Assembly (NCBI GenBank): GCA_021399435.1
Contig: JAJTUP010000014.1
Span: forward strand, 124,001 to 188,000
DNA: 64,000 nt
DNA from: Diaporthe sp. PMI_573
Taxonomy: Eukaryota > Ascomycota > Sordariomycetes > Diaporthales > Diaporthaceae
Reading direction: 5' to 3'
Positions 54,329 through 64,000 of this stretch are shown one piece after another. A model generated the notes under the pieces. It ran no database searches and was not told the origin of the DNA. It was given only the letters and a program-made list of their open reading frames with translations. Every line of letters begins with the position of its first letter. The stretch's first letter is position 1. A program made the position numbers and the translations under genes.

Positions 54329-56803
54329 GCACTGTATGTCAAAGCCGTGCCTAGCGCATTTTTTGCTCGAAAGTGGTGCCAATTTCATGCTAACAAGTCA
54401 CACGTGCAAAGATGCATGTACCCTTTCGTCCCTGGGGCAAGTTTCAAGGTTTGAGACCGTCCGGTGGGGCACTTGAGCACCTAAACGGATCCAGCTCGGG
54501 CGAGTTAGCATTCTCACTATCGAGAAATGTGGCTGCCCTTGGAGCGGGCATCACGGTCGTTGGGAACTGTCCATAAGAGATTATTGGTTATAATTAAGCA
54601 AGGTGCACGCTATTAATCTCAAGGGTTAGCTTTGGCACCGCAGTCATTAAAAGCCCCGGTGGGCAGTTAAGTGTTTGGGTTCACCCCACTTGCAGAAATC
54701 ACGCCACTTTTCTGAGCACATGCAGCAGAAGTAGCGTGTTGTGGGAAGCTGGTGAACCGAGCTGATCTAATCTGCAGTCTTGGCCCTCATCCGGCCCTCG
54801 CTCCTTTTGATTCCTGTGCATTTCACGCCGAGGGGGAGACCCCACTATAGACCTCCGGGGAAGGGTGATCATTGGAGACATCTTCGCATATGGTCCTCTG
54901 CAAGGTCCATTCTGCTGTGTCTTGTGTTGTACAGAGTAATTGCAGCTGCAGAGACGCGGTTCTGGATCGCTTTTCACACCCAGAAAGCTCGGCGGGCGCC
55001 CTGCAGAGGAAGTGGAGCCGACCTGATTCTCTCCGTTCACCCGGGATCGCCACGAGTAGGCAGGTAGGGCAGCCCCGATCATTGATATATCACATCTGCC
55101 CCGGCGCGCAGCAGGTCTTGACGAGAAAACTAAGGCCTCGGTTATGACCTGCAGAAGCATGCGAATTTCGTCGATACTGGTTGACTGGCATACGGATATT
55201 GGCGCCACTGCGAAGGATTCCGGTCTCGAGGGCCAAGGTTTAAAAAAAACAAAAAAACACGCCGCGACGCACCAATTTTGGCCTGGCCCCATGAGCCACC
55301 CAAGCCACCCCCGCGGCTGCCCATCGTCGCCCGCTGCCGGGCACCTCAGCTCCTCACTCTCCTGATTTCTCGACCGGGCCGGGAGTCTTCGGGTGTGATC
55401 GAAGCATCGCTGCTCGCGATTACTGAGATCTTGATTCGTGATGGAGTCGAGCAAGGTAGATGTGTCAAGCGAGCAAATTGCTGCAGTGCCTGTGCAGGTG
55501 TATCCCATGTCGCCGTGCCTTGGTTATTGTGGTCTTTGCTTTTGGATTGCGACGACGCCCATCGAGGTGCATCGTCGATGCAGCACCGACTCATTCGGGA
55601 GGGCATTAGATGAACAAATGGACAGGCAGGCTTGCTTTTGGGTGGAGCCCTCGCAGGCGTCCAGCCCGTGCCTATCCGGGAGAAAACTCCACCTGGCAGC
55701 TGCAGCGTAGCTCTTAGCGACCGTTCCCAATGCGACTCGACGGGGCCAGCCGCTGTCTGGGCTGACGATCAAGCAGAGACACGCGCTTTGCAGGTCCGGA
55801 AGTCGCCACGGCAGATCTACTATGTCAAAAGTAATGTCGACGAGCTCCCAACCTCGAGGGACCCTGGGGGCGGCGGCAAGACCTGCCCGAGTTAGCATGA
55901 AGGAGGTGAGATGTCAGTTTCTCCTGCAAAAGTACTCCTTAACACGGCATAGGGTCCGCCGAGAGCCGAACTGCTACAGTAGAACAGCCCAGGCTCTGGC
56001 GGCAACCTACGATCATCCGCCCATGCAGGCAAATCCTCTAGTCATCTTCGCGCTCGGGGCCCGGAATGTCCGTACCAGCACCAAGAGACCGGAGGGTGAG
56101 ACCGTACGGATGGGAAGAGGCTTTCATAGGAGGGTCCAGGTCCAGTCACTTCGAGTTCTGGGCATATCTTGGGCTGGCATGGCTGGGTCCGCGCTCGGCC
56201 TCGAACTGGGGCGTGTGGCCAGTCACCCCCCATGATTTACGCTCGTATGATGCCGGTCCGAAAATCGAAAGTTCACTGCTCCACATGTCGCACAGCAGAT
56301 CCAACCCGCAACCCCTGTCCTCCAACGGCGCATGCTCGTACAGGCGAGCATGCCAGAGCCCGTGGCTGTTTTTTCCCTACCATTTCCGCCGAAAGAGCCC
56401 GAGGCAATATGCCATGCAAAAGGAAATCCGCGATGCCAGGTCGGGTATATCTATTGGGATGCTTCTGCTCGTGGTTATGGTTTTGTAGCCTCATCATCCC
56501 ACCCACAGTACCTCAAGTATAGATCGCCATCTCGCAAAGCAAAACACCACCCGGGACAACATCACGCCTTTTTGTCTCCCTGGACACCAGTTGCCATCGA
56601 TCACCCAACATCCTACGCAACAAAAAAACCATTCGACATCAACATCGACACACTCCACCCCTGGTCGTCCATCTCCCGTGGCTTGAGCCCAGCAGACGTC
56701 TCTAGAAGCCACCCACCCCAGAAGCGGAATTACCAGTACATAGCCATATCTAGCCAGCTCGCATCACCACCTGGGCATATTACCCCCCAGGTCGACCAAT
56801 CAA
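54329..56803. other. Intergenic upstream of the bHLH gene
   Basis: 2.5 kb. Many overlapping frames on both strands (for example 54699-55508 minus, 56332-56811 plus) show no motif and look compositional. The last 300 bases are C/A-rich and likely leader and promoter of the bHLH gene. Confidence 0.5.
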
Positions 56804-58271
56804 ATGGATAATTTCGATATATCGGACCTAGCAGGTGTCAGCCAACAATCCTTGCTGTTCGGCACGTACCCTCAACCCCAGCCTTCCACCATCAAACGAC
56901 AACAGGTCAGTTCTGGCTCCCAAGCCCGGTCCCTCGTGGTCCACTCTGCTCTCCCTGGCCCTACCCCTCCTTGATCGAGCCTATTGCTCGCTTGAATTGT
57001 TCCCCCATCGTCTGCTGTTGCTGGCATCAGCGGGCCGTTCAAGCATGCTTTCGTGCTGCTGTTTCGGACCCGCAGACCCACTCGGGCCTGTCAAGCCATC
57101 CCTCCCGCATGCTGTTAGAACACCATGCGTCTCTGCTATATCATGTTCCACCCCTCATCACCCTCGTCTCACTCTTTAATTCCGTGACTTTTGGTGTGAC
57201 CAGGCTCTCTAACATCCTGCCTCCCCTACATAGAACACTCAAACAAATTTCAACAACCTCTCCCTCTACAACTCCGTAGAGGACTGGAGTGCCGCTGACC
57301 TCACCACCGACTCGGCACCCTCTCCGGGATCTGCATCACCCGTCTCTCCCTTATTCCCTGGCTTCGCCTCCTCCTTCACCACCGGAGACGAGTGGACCTC
57401 TTGGGACAAGCTTGAGCAGTCTCCCGACTCCGACTTCTTCCTCAAGAGCGAGCTCCTCGACAGCCCCGACCTGTCGTCGATCCCTGTCATGAGCCCGGAC
57501 CTGAACCACATGGATGCTCCTAACCCCGGCCTGGACGACGTTGTACAGTTCGGCAGTGAGGGTGTCAACGACACAAGGCCCTTGTTCCAGTCACCGGGCA
57601 TGAACCTCGACATGCCTTCGCGCCAGCCCCCTTCGGTCTCTGCCCAGGCCCCGGCCACGGGCCTCCCCACACCCCCAGAGCCCACACAGGCAACCCAACA
57701 GAGGAGGTATCCTGCCCGCGCAAACCTCAAGAGGAAGTCCTCGTCAGATGACAATGCATCCTCGCCGTCGTCACCCCGCTCGTCCTGCTCGCCACCACCC
57801 CCGCAGCGCCGTCACACCGCGCCGTCCACGAAGGAAGAGTCCCCCTCCACCACAGTCTCCAAGCCTCCCCTCGGCCCCAAAAAGACAGCACACAACATGA
57901 TCGAGAAGCGATACCGGACCAACCTGAACGACAAGATCGCCGCCCTGCGGGATAGCGTCCCGGCCCTGCGGGTGATGGTCCACAGGCTGGAACACGCAGA
58001 CGACGACGTCAACAACCCTGGCAACATAATGGACGAGATCAAAGCTGAGGCCGGCCTGGACTTCGAGGACGACCTCGGCGGGGTGACACCGGCACACAAG
58101 CTCAACAAGGCCACAATCCTGAGCAAGGCCACCGAGTACATTGCCCATCTGGAGAGGAAGAACCGATCACTGGCCAAGGAGAACTCCGCTTTGAGAAATA
58201 GAGTAGAAGGGTTCGAGATGCTGGTCATGTCTTCGAGGGGCGGCCACCCGCAACGGCCCATGTGGCAGTAG
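56804..58271 (+). CDS. bHLH transcription factor, SREBP-type without membrane anchor
   Basis: Exons 56804-56905 and 57234-58271 give 379 aa. The 328-bp intron is unusually long for this window but restores frame. The N-terminal half is acidic and Ser/Pro/Asp-rich (activation-like). The bHLH lies at about residues 255-350: HNMIEKRYRTNLNDKIAALR, a loop of about 50 residues, then KLNKATILSKATEYIAHLE and a short leucine-zipper-like end. The Tyr in EKRYR is the hallmark of SREBP-class bHLH proteins that bind sterol-response as well as E-box DNA. No transmembrane segment follows, so it resembles the soluble fungal SrbB-like branch (hypoxia, sterol and carbon regulation) rather than membrane-bound SrbA. 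Nuclear. Confidence 0.87.
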
Positions 58272-61207
58272 ATCGTGAGAGACCTCTAGTGGCTTGTTTA
58301 TCAGCATTTCGTTCAAAAGGGAGGGGCAGGCGTTCGGCGCAGTGGGTCAATTGCTTGGCAAGGCATGGAATTTGTGAAGTTATGGAGGCGTCTTGGAGAG
58401 CCATAGGCATACAGCACAATGGACATGGCAGGCTTAAGGAAAAGAAGCTGCCAAAGAATTGCATCGCATAGAAGATTCAAGGAATTAATTACACACCTTT
58501 CTTCTACTTCAGAAATTTAAAAGCATGCTACATGTTCACTGATAATCACGTATAGGGATATGCTTTTGCTTGTGTCTCGCGATAGCTTCGACCTTGACGG
58601 GTTGAGAGCTTGTCAACAGCGCCGGCGCGAATAGCGGAGACCAGGCACGGCTCAACACTAAGACTTATAGTGCAAAATAGTGGCATCTAACAGAACACTG
58701 GTTTGCAGAAGTAGGTTGGAAAGTCATTGTTTAAAGCCTTGCATAGCGAATCTCACTGTTATCGTCGATAAGACACATTGTTCCTTGTCCTTATAGGACA
58801 CTCATTGCCGTTCCAGCTTAGTAGAGGAACTCAAAGAATACAAATAGTCCAATAGTTGGATATGCTTCAAGTGGTGCTGAGCATTTCGATAGACTATGGG
58901 TCAGTAGCCTTTAGTTTCAGACCACCGTGCCCGAAAACAATGTTTTGGTACGGTCATGTTGTTTCAACCCAACATGTTTCATATGAAGCATATGACTCAG
59001 AGTGGCTCAAGTTTATCCTGTGCTGTTGTCGTTTGTTATGTTTGGTCTAGACGCATGAGCACGATAGACGCGCAAGTATGTCGTGGTTTGAGGGCCTCAT
59101 AAGTGCCCAAAGTTTTGTTCATGAGGCTCCTCTTGTCTCATTCGGTGCTTGACTGATTTAATAGTCACAATTCACTCCGGCTCGGGTGTAGGGAAAGGGT
59201 CTAGACGTCCGTGAGCTGTTTCTGAAGTAAGTCCAGTCGATTGGGGGAATGGAGGAGGAATACAAGTGAGCATTCAAGACATATGAAACACGAGTAGCGT
59301 CGATGGATCATATACATTTACTCAGAGAATTAATAACCGAATTTGGGGACCGTCATGATTCCCTTGCGTGGGATGAGGCAATCAATGGCGCCAGAATCAG
59401 ACCTGTGTATGAAGCAAATCAAAGACTTACTTAAGAAGGCTCTCTTGTATTTCCAAATAGCATTACGCATAGCAGCTTAGACCATTCCGACTCACATGCA
59501 TAAATAAGCAAGTTAACCCATCGAAGGGTGTTGGCATATCCCCGGTGGCACTCAGACTTGAGCGTGACGATGATGTCGTCTGCTCACTGCCGCCCCCACA
59601 ACTGTATACACATCTTGCCAATGCCTTTCACATGGACTCGTCGAACGCAAGTTTCGATGAAAGGTTGAATCCTTGACATCAGAGACTCGAACGTCTGCAA
59701 ACGTGGGTCCGAATGCTATTACGCAGCTGCACGGGGTTTAACAAAAAAAGAAGTATCCAACGCACCAGGTCCAACTGGGATTTATTTCTTTAGTCCTCTC
59801 CCTTTTCTCTGGAATGGCTTTGGACACTACCAAGGGCACGAAGTTCGTCAAAAAAGGTCGCCCAAATGGCGTCGCGCTCAGCCATCATCGGCCCCACCGA
59901 CGCAGTGCCGTGCAACCGTCATTTCCTCAGTCGCGATTGGAACGCACCCATGAGGCAGAACTCGAGACTCGACGACGATGAGATGAGTTTTACCAATTTT
60001 TAAGACGACATTGTGATATATGCAAGAGCGTTTCCACTTTTGAGGCTCAACAGGCCACACCAGTCTCAGCCAAGCCCTGGGGCTCCGCACGCCAGCACGC
60101 CTGACACAATAAGCCCTCTGGGGTTGGCGGGTACGGACTGGACTAGCCCCCAGCAGCAGAGGACATGCGATTCGTCCGCGGGAGAGATCAAGAGAAACAA
60201 GTGATTTGTGAACAATGTTTGGACGATCCTCCCCAGAGCTAAACGAGCGGGTCTAGGGGGCAGAACGGTTGGAACTGGCGCTCGGACTCTGCGGCGGAGG
60301 GCCATATAAGGCTGCGTGATCTTCCTCTTGGCTCTGGGAGCTAAGGTGCTTGGCTGCCCCCGATTCTTCTCAGCCATCGTGAACCCCTGTGGCGTAGCGC
60401 TCGAGTTCCTCCGTGGGTCACCTCGCGCCATGGCAATCGGGAACGTGCGCAGACGGGTTAGTTGAGCAGACAGACAGCAGTGGGCCTCCCCCGGAACTGC
60501 TTGCATCAAGAACCGCTAGAACCGCTTCAGGGCGAGGACGGCAACGGTGGATGGATGGATGGGCCACAAGACCTGGGCGGACGAGGTGGCTGGGGCTAAG
60601 CCTTGCTCGGCCATTCTCGGCCGCGAGTGATCACCTGCGGCTCGAGCCAAGATGGTGATGTTTGGAGCCTTGCCGCTGATCAGCATGAGATCCGGCTTGG
60701 GGTGTCCGGAGTCGCTCAGGGGCTGAATAGGTGGGACTGGTATAGGGGGCCATTTCGTGGCTTGGTTCTGTTGGCATCTAATGTTCAACACCCGCATCTG
60801 AGGGGTTTGGTGTGCATCGACCGTGTTATACGGCGACGAAGGCATCAATCTGATCAATTTAGGCCCCTTCACAGTGGTTTGACTGGGCAGCGAGAATGTG
60901 ATGACCGCAGTCAGGCCGTACGGGAGGGCGTCCACCTCGTGCCGGTATCGTGATGCTGCCAGCGATGGCGACTATAAATCTGTGTGCATTTCCCGTACTG
61001 CCCTCATGACTAGATTGATGCCATCATCAGGAGCATCTTCAGTCTTTCAGCATCAGCATCAGCACCAGTACCCAGCAGCCGGACCTGCCTTTTTTAATTC
61101 TCTTTGCCCTCTTAGTCCCATTGTTTGGACTCCAGTCAGCAACTTTCTTAATTAGTATATATATCATATCACCGTCGATACAACAGAGCCCAATAAAAGC
61201 CATCACC
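58272..61207. other. Intergenic
   Basis: 2.9 kb. It holds the right arm of the 60-bp inverted repeat (58791-58850). Frames at 60066-60953 on both strands overlap and show no motif. The last 60 bases before 61208 carry a TATATATA-like stretch (61157-61164) that fits a promoter for the Egh16-like gene. Confidence 0.5.
58791..58850 (-). repeat. 60-bp inverted repeat, right arm
   Basis: The reverse complement of 50989-51048 with one mismatch. The sequence on either side does not extend the match. Confidence 0.85.
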
Positions 61208-62037
61208 ATGCCTTCCAAGACCCTCGCCGCAGCCGTCCTCATCACCCTCCTCTCCCCGCTCGTGGCCGGCCACGCCGCCATTATCAGGGCGACCGGAGAT
61301 GCAGGCGGCCAAGGCATGGCCCTGGGCATCGACACCGCCACGCCCCGCGACGGGACCCGCCGGAACCCCTTCCAGCAGGACTCGACCCGGTTCAAGGGCC
61401 AGGCCGCCGACACCGTGGGCGAGACCCTCGCCGGCGGCGACAACGACGTCGACGCCGGGACGACCGCCATCATGGGCGAGACCGGCGAGTCCCTGCCCCA
61501 GGTCACCCAGGGCGGCGAGGTCCAGATGACCTTGCACCAGGTCAACGGCGACGGCGGCGGCCCCTACAGCTGTGCCATCAACGATGACGCCACCGCAGCG
61601 GTATGTAACTCCTTCACCCTAACCTCCCATCCCAATCTCTATACAGGACGCTGATTGAGTTTCCTCTCTGCCAGACATGGACCGACATCCGGGTCACCGA
61701 CATGCCCCCGGGAGAGAACTCCCGCAGCCGTGACACCCAGACCTCCGAGCAGGCCCTGACGGCCGCCGTCCCCGCCAACCAGGCCTGCACGGGCACTGTC
61801 GCGGGCCAGGAGAACGTCTGCCTCGTGCGGTGCATGAACGACGCCAATGCCGGTCCGTTCGGCGGTGTCGTGCCGGTCCAGATGGTCCAGCCCGGCGCGG
61901 CCAACGCGACCACCCCGGCTGCTGCCGCCGCCGCCCCTGCGGCTGCCAGGGCTGCCGAGGCGAGGCGCAACTTTGCCAGATATGTTGCCGCCAAGGAGAA
62001 GGAGCTCCAGAAGCTCAAGAAGCGGTCCTACCTGTGA
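61208..62037 (+). CDS. Egh16-like secreted protein (MAS/GAS family)
   Basis: Two exons (61208-61600, 61675-62037) with a 74-bp intron give 251 aa. It has a signal peptide ([21 protein letters not shown]) followed at once by [19 protein letters not shown], the typical mature start of the Egh16/DUF3129 family. Further landmarks are [20 protein letters not shown] and [20 protein letters not shown], and four cysteines are visible. The C-terminal 45 residues are Ala-rich then Lys/Arg/Glu-rich helix. Family members were first found in barley powdery mildew (gEgh16) and as appressorium proteins of the rice blast fungus, where they support penetration; saprotrophs have them too. Molecular activity is unknown. 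Confidence 0.9.
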
Positions 62038-62562
62038 GCGAGCCGTGGCTGGTCAATGGTGACGAGGGGTGGTGGTAGCTCGGGGGATGTGCGAGGGCAA
62101 GCAAGAAGAGGGCACTTGGTGGTGATGCTGGCATGATCACATTGGTGATACATGGCTCTGCGATGACCTGGCAACCCAGCTAGACTGTTTCTTTCCTTTG
62201 ACAGGCGCGGAGTTGGGGTACTCGGAAGAGAAGAAGCTGTTCACATACATATCTTGTAAATGCAATTTGGTAACCTGATTCGAGGCAACTTCCTGTGAGA
62301 GGTAGATCATGCAGTGAATATTGTACACTGTGGATTTGAGCCACTTAAGCAGCAAATGGGTATCAATGACTAAAAAGAAAGTTCACGACCAGATCCGGCC
62401 CGTCCCCGTGACGACTTCTCGCGATTCACTTTACAAGTGCAGCCAGTCTCCTCCAATTTTCAGCAGACAAGAGTTTTGTAAGGTGGGATGATGGGCATTT
62501 CTTGAGCTGGGTCAGTCTCACCAGGTGTCTCTGGGGATTCGAGCTCCAAAATACCACCCAGG
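62038..62562. other. Intergenic, convergent 3' ends
   Basis: 525 bases between two convergent genes. Nothing else is recognised. Confidence 0.6.
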
Positions 62563-63698
62563 TCAACGGCCGCCCCGCCGCCGACCGCGATAGTCCGGGT
62601 GTCCTGCCCACCACGTCGAGTACGTGCTGTAGTCTCTCTCGGTGCTGATGCCGAGCTGATCGGCAACATTGACATAGCCCTCCGAGTTGGGTTTCCCGGA
62701 GGTGTTGATCTTGTTGATCATATCGTAGTCGCCCTCCCAAGCGGATCGACAGTACGGGCACGAGATCTTGCCAGCGCCACCACCCGTCTTCTTGGTGGCC
62801 GCCCACATCTCGAAGCATTCCCGGTGCTGTTTGTTAAGCTGTCAGCAAAGTCGGGGCATACACAGTTGTTGAATTGGGAGGAGTGGGGATCCACAGACAA
62901 TGTTCTGCCCACAAGCGGCTTTGCACCAGACCAGTGGCTCCTCGGCATCTCCAGCCCGCATCTCCTCAAAGCAGATGGGGCAGTCGCCGTCGATTGGTTT
63001 GCGGTTCTTGTCCTTGTCTGGGCTGGTGCCGGACTCGTCTGCAGGGGCAGGCGCATTGGCGAAGATGTCGCGGAGCTCGCTGCTCAGCAGGGCGAGCTGG
63101 TAGACATGGGCATCGGGAGCGCGGAGGATGGATTTCAGACACCACACGATGTGTTTACACTGGTTCGATGCCCTCCCGTGAGGGCAGTCGCAGGTGGGCT
63201 GTTTCTGGATGTGGACGCGGTAGATGTTGCCGGTGGAACCAGTCAGTTCGAACTGTTCCTCGGGGCACTCGGGAGTGCCGCAGCGAGTCCTGGAGAGCAG
63301 GAAGAATCGCTGGGTGGTGGCGCGTTCGTAGACGGCTTGGAAGGACGAGGGAGCCTTGGGGCGGAATCTGAGCAGAGACACGTCCATGTCAGAAGAAGAA
63401 AAGAAGGAGCAGAGGCAGATGGGGGGGGGGGAATGGTATGGACAGACCTTCGAAGTCGCTTCTCGGCAGGAGGGTCAGCAGTGCTGGGGTCCTTGGTCTT
63501 CTTTGCCTTCTTTTTGATGTCGGTCACAAGTCCATTCGGGACCACCTCGTTGTCGCCATCAACGTCGCCGCCGCCGCCATTCTCGTCATGGCGCAATGCA
63601 GCATTGTCAACGGTGAGCTCATGCTTGCGCTTGCGCTTGTTGTTGGTTGAGGCGGGCGGGGGGCCATCGTAGGCACTTTGATCAGGTTGGACACCCAT
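62563..63698 (-). CDS. SWIM zinc finger plus RING finger protein, probable E3 ubiquitin ligase
   Basis: Three exons (63698-63448, 63367-62899, 62826-62563) give 327 aa. The first 85 residues are a Lys/Arg-rich disordered head with nuclear-signal-like KRKRKHE. A SWIM-type finger follows (CDCPHGRASNQCKH, CxC...CxH), then a RING finger starting CPICFEEM, continuing WCKAACGQNI, HRECFEMW and closing CPYCR. SWIM plus RING is the core of the MEX/ZSWIM2 group of ubiquitin ligases. The second intron splits the RING between GQNI and HREC and its removal completes the zinc ligands. Substrate unknown; nuclear or cytosolic. Confidence 0.88.
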
Positions 63699-64000
63699 TA
63701 TGACGGGGAGAGATGGGGGGTTGTCTCATCTCAGGAGAAATCAGTGAAGAAGAGGTGCCGTCGATTAATTCAACCGTGTTGGTTCACCGTCAATGACGCT
63801 CACAGCTGTCTGAGGGGCTTATCTTATCAGACAGTACCCCCCACTCCCCCACTACGGCAAGTGCCCAATTCGGAAGGGTTAGGGGAGTTCGCCACTTCTC
63901 TGTGGTCAATAACCTTACTCGGATACTTCCACAGTCCATTGATGAGCTATCCGTCGGCAAATTTATTCATTCTACTTGATAATATCCACAGTGAATGTGT
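63699..64000. other. Intergenic at window edge
   Basis: 302 bases upstream of the SWIM-RING gene, presumably its promoter. Nothing else is seen. Confidence 0.55.

Noticed and set aside
54699..55508. 269-codon minus-strand frame
   Set aside because: No ATG-based start or recognisable domain; overlaps several frames on the other strand.
60066..60953. Overlapping frames on both strands
   Set aside because: GC-rich composition, no motif, no splice logic.
1..64000. CRISPR arrays, bacterial operons, rRNA and tRNA genes
   Set aside because: The sequence is fungal nuclear DNA; no spaced direct-repeat array was seen, and no cloverleaf with both A and B boxes could be supported by eye. A tRNAscan run would settle the tRNA question.

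Overview
This window is nuclear DNA of a filamentous ascomycete (Pezizomycotina, most likely a sordariomycete). The evidence is many short introns of 47-116 bp with GT/GC-AG borders, long AT-richer intergenic stretches, and typical fungal families: a non-reducing polyketide synthase, a Clr5-domain protein, a DUF7136 protein, an Egh16-like secreted protein and a Fot1/pogo transposon. I cannot name the species.

Left flank (1-7.1 kb): two divergently oriented, diverged copies of a CCHC zinc-knuckle gene. Both are broken by in-frame stops, several of which look like CpA-to-TpA (RIP-type) changes. Between them lies a 15-bp minisatellite that, read on the plus strand, looks like a decayed pentapeptide-coding repeat.

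Secondary-metabolite cluster (7.4-39.9 kb): a DHA2-type MFS exporter (-), an ascomycete laccase (-), an unrecognised small secreted protein (+), a secreted tyrosinase (+), a class II O-methyltransferase (-), a complete non-reducing PKS with order SAT-KS-AT-PT-ACP-TE (+), a secreted type-B carboxylesterase (-), a PKS-like KS-AT-DH gene (-) that lacks catalytic residues in every domain and carries one stop codon, an intronless FAD/NAD(P)-binding oxidoreductase (+), and a propionyl-CoA-synthetase-like acyl-CoA synthetase (+) with an apparent one-base frameshift. The inferred scheme is that the NR-PKS makes an aromatic phenol, the methyltransferase caps a hydroxyl, and laccase, tyrosinase and esterase act outside the cytosol on the exported phenol (oxidative coupling or quinone formation, ester hydrolysis). 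The dead KS-AT-DH protein looks like the relic of a highly reducing partner. No Zn2Cys6 regulator was found among these genes. A 27-bp sequence occurs in the same orientation just outside each end of the cluster (4070 and 39928).

Right flank (41-64 kb): mostly housekeeping or surface genes. These are an ankyrin-repeat relic, a von Willebrand A-domain protein with a Gly/Pro/Gln-rich tail, a GPI-anchored DUF7136 protein, a 59-aa cysteine-rich secreted peptide, a Clr5-domain protein, a 1.85-kb Fot1/pogo-like transposon with perfect inverted repeats whose transposase is stopped by one TGA, an SREBP-type bHLH factor without a membrane segment, an Egh16-like secreted protein and a SWIM plus RING ubiquitin-ligase-like protein. 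A 60-bp inverted repeat (50989 and 58791) brackets the transposon and the bHLH gene.

Gene models were spliced by eye from reading-frame continuity, splice consensus and family motifs. The exon sums of the intact genes divide by three, which supports them, but none was checked against transcripts or databases.
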